Below are positions 52,951-61,510 of a stretch of DNA of 64,000 bases, one piece after another. The stretch is taken from assembly GCF_005144865.1 (NCBI RefSeq), contig NZ_SWFM01000002.1, positions 372,001 through 436,000 on the forward strand, written 5' to 3'. Every line of letters begins with the position of its first letter. The first letter of the stretch is position 1. Source of the stretch: Guptibacillus hwajinpoensis (GTDB lineage Bacteria; Bacillota; Bacilli; Bacillales; Guptibacillaceae). The translations under genes were made by a program, and so were the position numbers. The notes under the pieces were generated by a model, which was not told where the DNA came from, searched no databases, and was given only the letters and a program-made list of their open reading frames with translations.

Positions 52951-54177
52951 GTGTCTACTCAAAAAGAAGTACTGCTTGTGGCGCCGTTTACGATTTTGCC
53001 TGGTGAGAAAGGCTTTAGTCGCTTTACGTATATTGCTAATAGGCTGAGCGAACTGGGACATCAGGTTACGCTCGTTACGAGTAGCTTCCAGCATCCAGAG
53101 AAAAAGTTTAGAGATAGTGACCATCTATCAGAGCTAACAAACACTTTACCTTACAAACTAGTGATTATCGCTGAACTCGGATATACGAGGAATGTAGGTT
53201 TTGACCGCATCATAAGTCACAGGCATTTCGCAAAGCAACTTGCAACGTACTTAAAGGTTCTTGTGAAGAAGCCTGATGTCATTTACTGTGCTTATCCGAT
53301 GATGGGAGCGGCTTATGAGGTTGGGAAGTACGCCAATAAAGAGGAGATTCCATTCATTATTGATGTTCAGGACGTCTGGCCAGAATCGATTAAAAACACA
53401 TTGAAGTTTCCGGAGCCCGTTACCGACACGCTACTTTATCCGTTAACTTGGTACGCGAATCGAATCTATCAAATGGCAGATTTCGTTGTCGGTGTATCGG
53501 AAAGCTATGTGGACCGCGTTCAAAAGGTCAATCAACGTGCGAAGAGTTATTTACCCGTTTTTATTGGAACAGATCTTGGCTATTTTGATTCATGTAATGT
53601 TCAGCAGGCTGGAGGAAAGTCGGATGATTTCTCGGTCACCTATGTTGGCACATTAAGCTATAGCTACGATATTGAGACTGTGATAAAAGCTGTAGCGAGA
53701 TTAAATCAGAAAGGATATACGGACATTGTTTTTAACGTTTTAGGTGACGGACCATTAAAGCCGAAATTTCAAGCATTAGCAAATGAACTTGATGCGAATG
53801 TGGCGTTTAAGGGGTATCTGCCATATGAAGAAATGATTCCTATTCTTACAAACTCTGATATAGCAGCAAATGCAATTACAAAAGGTGCACAGCAAAGCAT
53901 TACAAACAAAATAGGAGATTATCTTGCTTCAGGACTACCAGTATTAAATAGTAGCCAGAACGAGGAATTTACGCAAATTGTTGAAGATCGAAAGCTTGGA
54001 TATAGTTACGAACCAGGTGATGTCGAGCGATTGGTGGAGTTAATCGAGATGCTTTATAACAATCGTGATCTTAGAACGGTATGTGGTAGAAATGCAAGAG
54101 GGCTCGCTGAGGAGAAGTTCGATCGGAGAACAAGCTATGAGCCCATTTATTCTGTAGTGGAAAGTGCCACTGTATGA
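52951..54177 (+). CDS. Glycosyltransferase family 4 (WbuB-like)
   Basis: A 408-residue GT-B enzyme: PGEKGFSRFTYIANRLSELG near the start, FIIDVQDVWPESI (about 130) typical of WbuB/EpsD-like transferases, YVGTLSYSYDIETVIKAVAR (about 227-246) in the donor domain. GTG start with AGGGAGG upstream. It ends in an ATGA overlap with a 51-residue gene. Sugar specificity unknown. Confidence 0.9.
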   Translation: MSTQKEVLLVAPFTILPGEKGFSRFTYIANRLSELGHQVTLVTSSFQHPEKKFRDSDHLSELTNTLPYKLVIIAELGYTRNVGFDRIISHRHFAKQLATYLKVLVKKPDVIYCAYPMMGAAYEVGKYANKEEIPFIIDVQDVWPESIKNTLKFPEPVTDTLLYPLTWYANRIYQMADFVVGVSESYVDRVQKVNQRAKSYLPVFIGTDLGYFDSCNVQQAGGKSDDFSVTYVGTLSYSYDIETVIKAVARLNQKGYTDIVFNVLGDGPLKPKFQALANELDANVAFKGYLPYEEMIPILTNSDIAANAITKGAQQSITNKIGDYLASGLPVLNSSQNEEFTQIVEDRKLGYSYEPGDVERLVELIEMLYNNRDLRTVCGRNARGLAEEKFDRRTSYEPIYSVVESATV

Positions 54178-54329
54178 AGGTTGATACAGAATCAAAGTAT
54201 AGAGAGCTTTTCGTAGAAATCGGTCAGTATGTTAAGAAAATAGAACATAACGAGAAGCATGCCTCTTCAACGGAAGCGACGATCAAAGATTTGAAGTCGT
54301 TATTACTTAAATATTTGTATCCAGAATAG
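54174..54329 (+). CDS. Small translationally coupled protein, 51 aa
   Basis: ATG 54174 overlaps the stop of the preceding glycosyltransferase (ATGA) and the frame runs to TAG 54327. The product begins MKVDTESKYRELFVEIGQYV and ends KSLLLKYLYPE. It is charged and helical, with no signal or membrane segment. Coding is supported by the overlap and by its place in a tightly packed operon. I do not recognise a family; it may be an assembly partner of the EPS machinery. Confidence 0.65.
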   Translation: MKVDTESKYRELFVEIGQYVKKIEHNEKHASSTEATIKDLKSLLLKYLYPE

Positions 54330-54363
54330 GTAGGACGCTAAAAGAAAGCTGCGGGTGAATGCG

Positions 54364-55008
54364 ATGAATGATAACCCGATTGTATTGTTTAAAAAGAAAG
54401 CTTCACCCTATTTCAATAGGAAACGAGTTTTCATAGTCTTGGGGATTCTTGTCCTCTCTGTCTTCTTATATGCTGGTCAGTGGTTAATCGTCGATCAAGA
54501 ACCACAACAAGCAGATGTCATCTTTGTACTAAGTGGTGCAGATGGACGAGTAGAAGAGGCGTTAACACTTGTCGGAGAAGGGTTTTCAGACAGCATTGTC
54601 TTAACGAACGCGCGTGGTTTTTCAGAGTTGGAACATGCTAGGGTTAAGAAGCAAGTCGCTTCCAACAATATCTACACAGACTACAAGTCGAAGAGTACGT
54701 TAGCCAGTGCCGAGTATTCAAAGGAACTGATGGAGAATCGGAATATGAGCTCTGCCATCATTGTTTCGTCAGATTACCATATGCGAAGAACAAAGCTAAA
54801 TTATGAACGTGCCTTTAAGGGGAGTGACATTGAACTTGTTTATATCGGTACAGAAAGTCGCTATCACTCTTTGCTCTGGTGGAGTGACAAATACAGTATC
54901 GGTGTGACGGGCAGTGAATACATCAAACTTATTGGGAACTTTGTAGGGATTCACGGTGCATTAGCTAAAAAAACACTGTACGAGTTTGATAACTATTTCT
55001 TCTCGTAA
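54364..55008 (+). CDS. DUF218/YdcF-family membrane protein
   Basis: A 214-residue protein with an N-terminal membrane helix (VFIVLGILVLSVFLYAGQWL) and a DUF218 domain outside: DVIFVLSGADGRVEEAL (about 50), SSAIIVSSDYHMRRTKLNYE (about 140). Members such as ElyC/SanA-type proteins influence envelope glycans and lipid carriers. ATG 54364 preferred (GGGTGA upstream); GTG 54355 possible. Confidence 0.85.
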   Translation: MNDNPIVLFKKKASPYFNRKRVFIVLGILVLSVFLYAGQWLIVDQEPQQADVIFVLSGADGRVEEALTLVGEGFSDSIVLTNARGFSELEHARVKKQVASNNIYTDYKSKSTLASAEYSKELMENRNMSSAIIVSSDYHMRRTKLNYERAFKGSDIELVYIGTESRYHSLLWWSDKYSIGVTGSEYIKLIGNFVGIHGALAKKTLYEFDNYFFS

Positions 55009-55029
55009 AGATAGGAAAGGAATGATTAG

Positions 55030-56154
55030 ATGGATCAAAGAAAAACGATTGATGAAGTCTTTTTATTAAGAAGTATGGCATGTCTTGGCATTGTCTTCTT
55101 GCATTCATTTTCCAGGTCGTTCTTAGAAACGAACACTGTTGTTAATTCTATGAATTTATTATTCACCTTCGCCACACCAACTTTTGTATTCATCTCAATT
55201 TTTATTCTTGCTCGGTCCTATCAGGATCAGTTACCAACGAACTTCTGGGGAAAACGCGTTAAGTATGTTCTTTTTCCATATCTGTTGTTTGGAACGTTCT
55301 ATGCAGGTTCTAAAGGATTGGAAGTTGCACTAAGTTCAGAGACTTCTTTTCTTAGTGCATTTGGTTCGTTCTTATGGAGGCACCTTCTACTTGGTGATTA
55401 TCACGGATACTTCATTTTAATTATTCTTCAATTCTACGTTCTCTATTATTTCTTTCATTCACACTTAAAGAAGTGGAGTCCAAAAGTGGTGCTGCCAGTT
55501 GCCTTCCTCATTACTAGTGCGTATTTAGGATTCTTCAATTTTGTTCCGCCCGTTCAAACACCATTAGGCGAATACATTTGGGCGAAATTGTACTGGATTC
55601 CTTTCCTCGGCTGGCTGTTTTATTTCACACTAGCGTATTACTGTGGAAGATATTATCCAGCGTTTGTCTCTTTGATCAAAAAACACTCGAAACTTGTGCT
55701 GGCTGGTCCTGTGCTGACAGGAAGCTTATGTGTGTTTCTTTATCAAACCGATGTATTCGGTAAAATTTCATCAAAGCAAATTGATATGCTTTTCTTTACA
55801 ACAAGTATGATTTTCTTCATCTACTATGTAGGGATGAGTATTCGAAGAGTTCCCGACTTCTTCGTTTTCATTAGTCAGTATGCATTTGGAATCTACTTGT
55901 TCCATCCTTTGTTTATGGCATTTATTTATATTGGATTAAGCATACTTCCTATCAATCTACCTGTCATGATACAAGTTGCAGTTTATGCGGTAGTAAGCGT
56001 GATTCTATCTGTTATCGCTACTTACATCATGAACAAAATTCCGTTTGGACATTATATGAGTGGAAAAATTGGAATGGGTAGAAAGAAGGTATCTGAGCAA
56101 AAGGTACCTGTATCGGTCATCGTTCCACAGCAAGGTGTGGCAAACAAATCATGA
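55030..56154 (+). CDS. Acyltransferase-3 family membrane protein
   Basis: A 374-residue protein with about ten membrane helices and the AT3 start FLLRSMACLGIVFLHSFSRS (conserved R and H near 13 and 25). The interior shows FILIILQFYVLYYFF, and FGIYLFHPLFMAF comes near the end. Likely O-acetylates exopolysaccharide sugars. RBS AGGAAAGGAATG. Followed closely by the SinR-like gene. Confidence 0.87.
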   Translation: MDQRKTIDEVFLLRSMACLGIVFLHSFSRSFLETNTVVNSMNLLFTFATPTFVFISIFILARSYQDQLPTNFWGKRVKYVLFPYLLFGTFYAGSKGLEVALSSETSFLSAFGSFLWRHLLLGDYHGYFILIILQFYVLYYFFHSHLKKWSPKVVLPVAFLITSAYLGFFNFVPPVQTPLGEYIWAKLYWIPFLGWLFYFTLAYYCGRYYPAFVSLIKKHSKLVLAGPVLTGSLCVFLYQTDVFGKISSKQIDMLFFTTSMIFFIYYVGMSIRRVPDFFVFISQYAFGIYLFHPLFMAFIYIGLSILPINLPVMIQVAVYAVVSVILSVIATYIMNKIPFGHYMSGKIGMGRKKVSEQKVPVSVIVPQQGVANKS

Positions 56155-56197
56155 TGATCGTGAAAAACGACATCAAACAGGAAGGTGAAGGTGTGGG

Positions 56198-56536
56198 ATG
56201 ATAGGAGATAATCTGAAAAGGTATCGGAAGGCAAGAGGAATAAGCTTAACTCAATTAGCTGAGCGAGCAAATGTTTCTAAATCTTATTTAAATAGCCTTG
56301 AGAGAAATATCAAGGCTAATCCATCCATTAACCTGATCAAACGTATCGCAAAAGAATTGAATACTGATATTTATTCGATTCTTGGTACTGATGAAACGAA
56401 CGGAGCAGAGCGATACAAGGATGGTGGGTGGGGGGAATTTATTGAAGAAGCAGAACGAGCGGGGATTGAAGGGGAGCATTTGAGTGATTATAAGGAATTG
56501 ATTTCTTTTATTAAGTGGAAGAAGGAGCAGGTTTGA
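56198..56536 (+). CDS. sinR: SinR-like biofilm regulator
   Basis: A 112-residue XRE-type regulator. Residues 1-60 are a helix-turn-helix starting MIGDNLKRYRKARGISLTQL and including KSYLNSLERNIKANPSINLI, close to B. subtilis SinR. Residues about 75-110 (EFIEEAERAGIEGEHLSDYK, FIKWKKEQ) form the SinI/SinR-type dimerisation hook. It sits at the 3' end of the polysaccharide locus, which carries SinR-type operators, so repression of that locus is the expected role. No sinI gene is visible. The symbol rests on similarity, not on synteny with B. subtilis. Confidence 0.87.
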   Translation: MIGDNLKRYRKARGISLTQLAERANVSKSYLNSLERNIKANPSINLIKRIAKELNTDIYSILGTDETNGAERYKDGGWGEFIEEAERAGIEGEHLSDYKELISFIKWKKEQV

Positions 56537-56558
56537 ACGTGATGAGGAAATTGAAATG

Positions 56559-56593
56559 ACCTTGAATGGGTAGTTACCTTTCAAGGTTTTTTT
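56559..56593 (+). terminator. Terminator after SinR-like gene
   Basis: ACCTTGAA / TTCAAGGT stem followed by T7; it closes the EPS locus. Confidence 0.85.
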
Positions 56594-56635
56594 GTGAGCG
56601 TATACTTCGTAGACAAAGTTGCTATAAAAGTAGTG

Positions 56636-56797
56636 GTTGATTTCCGCTACAGGATGCTCGCTTTCCGCGGGGCGGGCGATGAGCCTCCTCGGCGCGCAAG
56701 AACATCGCGCCTGCGGGGTCTCATCTGTCCCGCTAGTCCCGCAGGAGTCGAGCACCCTTACGCTCCAATCAGCCAAGTGTGGTTCTTTATACAAAAA
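56636..56797. repeat. GC-rich dispersed repeat, copy 2
   Basis: Opposite orientation to copy 1 at 33165-33363. Contains ATGCTCGCTTTCCGCGG and an internal hairpin GGCGCGCAAG...GCGCC whose arms differ from copy 1 yet still pair. ORFs spanning copies 2 and 3 on both strands are repeat artefacts. Confidence 0.85.
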
Positions 56798-56861
56798 TGC
56801 TTTTACAAGCAACAATCTTTGAAAAAAGAGCCTTTCATAAACATTGTTGCGATAAGAGTGA

Positions 56862-57024
56862 GAGGGATTTCCGCTACAGGATGCTCGCTTTCCGCGGTCG
56901 GCACGCTTGAACCTCCTCGGCGCACAAAAACATTGCGTTTGTGGGGTCTCATCTGTCCCGCTAGTCGCCCCTGGAGTCGAGCACCTTCCGCTCCAATCAG
57001 CTAAGTGTGGTCTTTTATACAAAA
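56862..57024. repeat. GC-rich dispersed repeat, copy 3
   Basis: Tandem to copy 2 (about 226 bp offset, same orientation), more degenerate in the middle (GGCGCACAAAAACATTGCG). Flanks such as AAGTGTGGT...ATACAAAA recur after both copies. The rest of 57025-57144 is A/T-rich without other features. Confidence 0.85.
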
Positions 57025-57145
57025 AAATCTTTCTAAAGCAACAATTTTTTAGAAAAAATCCAATAAATAACAAAATATTGTAAATATTATTGAAATTATT
57101 CAGAAAGTTCAATATACTAAAACAAGAACAACTCAGTACATGGAA

Positions 57146-57175
57146 ACCGAAATGTAATCCATTATATTTTGGTTG
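57146..57175. promoter_or_regulatory. LacI operator upstream of the regulator gene
   Basis: A 30-bp dyad with two mismatches around the core AAATGTAATCCATTATATTT. The same core occurs in the larger palindrome at 58338-58375, suggesting autoregulation of the LacI gene that starts at 57245. Confidence 0.7.
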
Positions 57176-57244
57176 AATAAATCAGAACGGCCATTTATAG
57201 TTTAAAATAGTAAAGTTATTTTAAACACTAGGGAGATAATCGAA

Positions 57245-58249
57245 ATGGCAAACATGACAGACGTGGCTAAACTAGCGAATGTATCGACAGCAACGGTTTC
57301 ACGGGTTCTTCAAAACCCTGAGACTGTGAAGGAAAAGACACGAGTAAAAGTTCTCAATGCGATTGAAGAATTAAATTACCAGCCCAATATTTTAGCGAGG
57401 TATTTTCGACGAACAGAAACAAAAACAATACTTGTGGTCGTTCCAACGATTATGAACAACGTGTTTCCGCAAATTATTGGTGGTATTGACCTTATAGCGA
57501 ATCAATTCGGCTACAAGGTGCTGCTTGGGAATACGAATTTAGATGCTGATAAAGCATACAGCTACATAGATGAACTGAAACAAAAGCAAGTTGATGGCAT
57601 GATTTTATTGACAACGAGATTAGACAACGACGTGATATCTGAACTTGCCGCTAAATATCCGGTTGTACTTACATCCGATTTTATCGAAGGTCTTAATGTT
57701 CCTACTGTTGCTATTGATAATGTAAGCAGTGCGAGAGAAGCGGTGGAACATTTAGCGAAATTGGGTCATACAAGAGTTGGGATGATTACGGGACCACTTG
57801 ATATTCCGTTAAGTCGTGATCGCTTGAAAGGGTACAGACAAGCGCTTCTTGAACAAGAGATTGAAGTAGATGGTGTACTCATTCAAGAAGGTGATCACAC
57901 ATATGAAACGGGTTATCATTTAATGAATAAGTTCCTTGCACTAGAGAATGCACCAACTGCTGTTTTTGCAGCAAACGATACAATGGCGATGGGAGCCATT
58001 AAAGCAGTTAAAAATCAGGGTCTCCGTGTTCCAGATGATGTAGCAGTCATTGGGTTTGATAACATTCAATTCTCTGAACTATTTGAGCCTGCACTCACTA
58101 CGATTGCGCAGCCTTTTATTGAAATGGGGAAGCGATCGATGGAGCTACTGTTAAAGCAAATTAACGGAGAATTATTAACGAAGAAACAACATGTACTTGA
58201 TACTCAACTTGTCATCAGAGAATCTTGTGGCTATTTGAAAGAGAACTAG
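57245..58249 (+). CDS. LacI-family repressor of the adjacent sugar operon
   Basis: A 334-residue LacI-family regulator: TDVAKLANVSTATVSRVLQN (about 5-24) for DNA binding and an effector domain with VFAANDTMAMGAIKAV near 242. RBS AGGGAGATAA. Operators with the same core lie before this gene and before the following ABC/isomerase/dehydrogenase operon. Inducer unknown. Confidence 0.93.
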   Translation: MANMTDVAKLANVSTATVSRVLQNPETVKEKTRVKVLNAIEELNYQPNILARYFRRTETKTILVVVPTIMNNVFPQIIGGIDLIANQFGYKVLLGNTNLDADKAYSYIDELKQKQVDGMILLTTRLDNDVISELAAKYPVVLTSDFIEGLNVPTVAIDNVSSAREAVEHLAKLGHTRVGMITGPLDIPLSRDRLKGYRQALLEQEIEVDGVLIQEGDHTYETGYHLMNKFLALENAPTAVFAANDTMAMGAIKAVKNQGLRVPDDVAVIGFDNIQFSELFEPALTTIAQPFIEMGKRSMELLLKQINGELLTKKQHVLDTQLVIRESCGYLKEN

Positions 58250-58277
58250 TCCTAAGGGCTATTCTTTTCCATAAAAA

Positions 58278-58291
58278 TGTAATCGTTTACT
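58278..58291 (+). promoter_or_regulatory. cre site candidate
   Basis: TGTAATCGTTTACT matches TGWAANCGNTNWCA at 13 of 14 positions; predicted CcpA site for catabolite control of the downstream operon. Confidence 0.55.
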
Positions 58292-58337
58292 TTAAAATTG
58301 AGAAAAACCATGAAAAAATTGCTGATATTCATTTATT

Positions 58338-58375
58338 TACTCATCAAAATGTAATCCATTACATTTTGATGAGTA
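58338..58375. promoter_or_regulatory. 38-bp perfect palindromic operator
   Basis: Arms of 18 bases around CC with no mismatch; the centre is ATGTAATCCATTACAT. No T run follows, so an operator is more likely than a terminator. It lies 70 bases before the operon's first gene. Confidence 0.75.
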
Positions 58376-58444
58376 CTTATAGGAGGTGAGTGACAGGTAT
58401 CGGATTGCGAAAGGACTTGAATTTGAAAAAAGGGGAGAACTGAA

Positions 58445-59200
58445 TTGGCAAATATACCTGTTGCAGTACAGATGTATACGTTACGAAATGAATGTGAGAA
58501 GGATTTTGTTGGTACTTTAGAAAGAGTTGCGAAGATTGGTTACGAGGGACTTGAATTCGCGGGCTACTACGATCTGCCGGCTAAAGAGTTGAAAAAGGTT
58601 ATCGATCATCTTGGTTTAAAATCAGCGTCCAGTCATATTCCGCTTGATGTGTTGAAAGGAGATTTGAAAAACGTGATTGCTTATCAGCATGAAATCGGAA
58701 GCGATAAGCTCGTTTGTCCATTTCTAGCGCTTGAACTAAGAAATCAGGAAGGGTATGCTGAGCTCATTCGAAGCTTGAATGATATTGGGCGAGAATGTCA
58801 CGAAGAAGGCATTACGCTATGCTATCACAACCATGATTTTGAACTAGAACGTTTATCAAATGAAAAGACTGCTCTTGAAACGATCCTAGATGAAACAAAT
58901 CCAGAGTGGGTTAAAGCTGAGTTTGATATTTACTGGTTAACGCGAGCTGGGGAAGACCCGGTTAAATGGATGAAGCAATACCAGGATCGAACACCTTTAG
59001 TTCATTTGAAGGACATGACAACTGACGGAGAGCAGTTTTTCGCTGAGCTTGGAACGGGTGGAGTAAATCTAAACGAAGTGTTGGAGCAGGGGGAGTATTC
59101 GAACGTTGATTGGTGGGTTATTGAACAAGATAAATGTAAGCGTTCACCTTTTGAAAGTATTGAAATTAGCATGAACTATTTTCTAAGCAAGCATACGTGA
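58445..59200 (+). CDS. Sugar phosphate isomerase/epimerase (TIM barrel)
   Basis: A 251-residue AP-endonuclease-2-like TIM barrel of the IolE/IolH/xylose-isomerase-like group: VAQMYTLRNE-type start, GYEGLEFAGYYDLPAKELKK (about 33-52), LCYHNHDFELE (metal His, about 126), PLVHLKDMTTDG near 184, and E in WWVIEQD. TTG start after AAAGGGGAG. Together with two oxidoreductases it suggests catabolism of a cyclitol or uncommon sugar. The exact substrate is not deducible. Confidence 0.88.
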   Translation: MANIPVAVQMYTLRNECEKDFVGTLERVAKIGYEGLEFAGYYDLPAKELKKVIDHLGLKSASSHIPLDVLKGDLKNVIAYQHEIGSDKLVCPFLALELRNQEGYAELIRSLNDIGRECHEEGITLCYHNHDFELERLSNEKTALETILDETNPEWVKAEFDIYWLTRAGEDPVKWMKQYQDRTPLVHLKDMTTDGEQFFAELGTGGVNLNEVLEQGEYSNVDWWVIEQDKCKRSPFESIEISMNYFLSKHT

Positions 59201-59239
59201 TTTCTTTTTTATCATTTATTAACTAGGGGGAGATAAAGC

Positions 59240-60514
59240 ATGAAGAAACTTACGGCTTTATTATCAGTTATTACAATGCTTTTGTTAGCTGCTTGTGGTG
59301 GGAATGAGGGGGCATCAGGAGGTGCTGCTTCAGAGGATGAAAAGGTGATTGAAGTATGGCACATCGAAACTGGTGAACGGGAAGCACTTTTTGAGGAAGT
59401 GGCCAAACAATTTGAAGAAGATCATGATGGCGTGAAGGTTAAGCTGTTACAAACTCCAAATGATGCATACAAGCAAAAACTAGCCGTATCGATGTCAGGT
59501 GGGAATCCGCCGGATGTGTTTCAAAGTTGGGGTGGAGGTTGGTTAAAGCATTTTGTTGATCAAGGAAATGTGCAGGATATTACTGCTAATATTGATCAGG
59601 ATCATTACCTTGAAATGGCATTAAACAACGGAACTTTCGATGAGAAAGTATACGGAGTTCCACTAGGATTATCATTGGATGTCATTTTCTATAACAAAGA
59701 AATCTTTGAGAAGTATAACCTTGACGAACCAAAAACATATGAAGAATTTACGGAAGTTGTTAAAACGCTTAAGGAGAATGATGTCATTCCTCTTGCTCTA
59801 ACAAATAAAACAAAGTGGCCTGGGTCTTACTACTTGATGAATTTTGCCAGTCGTATCGGTGGACCTGAATTATTCGAGAGTGCATTCAATAGAGAGGGTC
59901 GTGGTTTTGATGATCCAGCTTACGTTGAGGCGGGTGAATACATTCAAGATTTAGTTAAGATGGGCGCATTTAACGAAGGATTTAACGGGATTCCTTATGA
60001 CGAGGGACGCGGTCGTCAGTTAATGTATTCTGGACAGGCTGCAATGATGGATATGACGATTTCTTTCTTGAATAACGTCAGAGAAGAAGCTCCTCAATTT
60101 GAGGAGAAGCTCGGCTTCTTTGAATTCCCAACAATCTCTGGAGGTAAAGGAGACCAAACTCAGGTTGGTGGCGCGACTGGGCCAGTCTGGTCAGTTGCTG
60201 CAGAGTCAGGAAATCCTGATTTGGCAGCTGAATTTATTCAAGCATTAACGAGTAAAGAAACCGCTCAAAAGTTTACCGATGGTACGGGTACACTCTCAGC
60301 TGTTAAAGGGGTTGTCCCTGAAGATGAATTTGTTAAAGAGTTCTATGATGTAGCTCAGAATGCCTCCCATATCCAAATGCCTTATGATCAAACACTGCCT
60401 CCTGAACTAGCTGAACTTCACAAAGATACAACCCAGGCACTATTTGGTCTATCGATGACACCAGAAGAAGCAGCAAAGAAAATGGAAGCGAAAGCGGAAG
60501 AGCTTCTTGAATAA
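59240..60514 (+). CDS. ABC transporter sugar-binding lipoprotein
   Basis: A 424-residue solute-binding protein of the CUT1 class with lipobox LAAC near residue 19 followed by a Gly/Ser/Glu-rich linker. Typical interior motifs GNPPDVFQSWGGGW (about 84) and GVPLGLSLDVIFYNKEIFEK (about 140). RBS AGGGGGAG. First of three transporter genes; ligand unknown but probably the sugar handled by the neighbouring isomerase and dehydrogenases. Confidence 0.92.
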   Translation: MKKLTALLSVITMLLLAACGGNEGASGGAASEDEKVIEVWHIETGEREALFEEVAKQFEEDHDGVKVKLLQTPNDAYKQKLAVSMSGGNPPDVFQSWGGGWLKHFVDQGNVQDITANIDQDHYLEMALNNGTFDEKVYGVPLGLSLDVIFYNKEIFEKYNLDEPKTYEEFTEVVKTLKENDVIPLALTNKTKWPGSYYLMNFASRIGGPELFESAFNREGRGFDDPAYVEAGEYIQDLVKMGAFNEGFNGIPYDEGRGRQLMYSGQAAMMDMTISFLNNVREEAPQFEEKLGFFEFPTISGGKGDQTQVGGATGPVWSVAAESGNPDLAAEFIQALTSKETAQKFTDGTGTLSAVKGVVPEDEFVKEFYDVAQNASHIQMPYDQTLPPELAELHKDTTQALFGLSMTPEEAAKKMEAKAEELLE

Positions 60515-60520
60515 AGGAAT

Positions 60521-60544
60521 AAAAGGGGGGGTAACCCCTCTTTC
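60521..60544 (+). other. Intercistronic stem-loop after binding-protein gene
   Basis: AAAAGGGGGG / CCCCTCTTT form a G-C-rich stem just after the binding-protein stop. It mirrors the hairpin at 11329-11364 and probably sets the binding protein to permease ratio. Confidence 0.6.
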
Positions 60545-60571
60545 TTATTAAAAGGAGGGGGATCGATTGCT

Positions 60572-61510
60572 ATGGAAACTGCTGAGGTGACAAGGAGAAG
60601 CGAGACGACAAGGGTTGTGGCAAGTGCGAAGAAGCGTAACATCAGAAAAGCTGTAACGATTGGTTTATTTACTGCACCAGCGCTTATTGTTTATCTTGTC
60701 TATGTCGTTTATCCAATACTATCTACTTTAAGTTATAGCTTCTACAGCTGGGATGGAACAAGTGATAAAACGTTCATTGGCTTGGAAAATTATGTTCAAC
60801 TATTTAATGACACGATTTTTTGGACCTCGTTGACGAACAATATTTGGGTTGTTATTACCTCTGTATTTGTTCAAATTCCTCTAGGTATGATTATGGCATT
60901 GATGCTATTTGCTCCCATAAGAGGAATTCGATTATTCAGTAGTGTTTATTTTCTTCCGTTTTTGATGTCTACTGTTGCGATCGGATTATTATGGGTGTAT
61001 ATGTTTGATCCGATTAATGGGATTATTAATCAACTTGTGAATCTCCTTGGCTTTGAAAATGTAGCATGGCTTAGTGATGAAAATACAGCCCTGATTGCGA
61101 TTCTGTTAGTCGTGGTCTGGCAGTTCTCGCCTTTCTATATGATTCTCTTTAAAGCGGCTATGGTAGGAATTTCTGAAGAACTTTATGAATCTGCCCAAAT
61201 TGATGGTGCGAATGCAAGGCAGAAGTTCTTTCATATTACATTGCCTTTACTTATGCCTACAATCGTAAGCTCTTCTATCCTAGCAATCGTTGGCTCTCTT
61301 AAAGCGTTCGATATTTTCTATATTATGACTGGTGGCGGACCGAACCATGCGACAGAGTTAATGGGAACCTATATGTTCAAGCAAGCTTTTATTAATTTTA
61401 ATATGGGCTATGCAAGTGCTATTGCATTTATTATGTTCTTGATTGCTCTCATAGTTACAGTGCTCATTCAGATTGTCGATTATAACCGCAAAAAGAAAGG
61501 AGCTTTCTAA
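60572..61510 (+). CDS. ABC sugar transporter permease, MalF/UgpA type
   Basis: A 312-residue permease: six membrane helices and EAA loop YESAQIDGANARQKFFHITL (about 207-226). A 30-residue charged N-terminal tail precedes helix 1. AAAGGAGGGGG lies about 10 bases upstream. One-base overlap with the next gene (TAATG). Confidence 0.93.
   Translation: METAEVTRRSETTRVVASAKKRNIRKAVTIGLFTAPALIVYLVYVVYPILSTLSYSFYSWDGTSDKTFIGLENYVQLFNDTIFWTSLTNNIWVVITSVFVQIPLGMIMALMLFAPIRGIRLFSSVYFLPFLMSTVAIGLLWVYMFDPINGIINQLVNLLGFENVAWLSDENTALIAILLVVVWQFSPFYMILFKAAMVGISEELYESAQIDGANARQKFFHITLPLLMPTIVSSSILAIVGSLKAFDIFYIMTGGGPNHATELMGTYMFKQAFINFNMGYASAIAFIMFLIALIVTVLIQIVDYNRKKKGAF

Noticed and set aside
56288-57112. 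274-residue reverse-strand ORF and overlapping forward ORFs across 56594-57004
   Set aside because: They run through the GC-rich tandem repeats and the antisense of the SinR-like gene; composition is repeat-derived, with no sites or family motifs.
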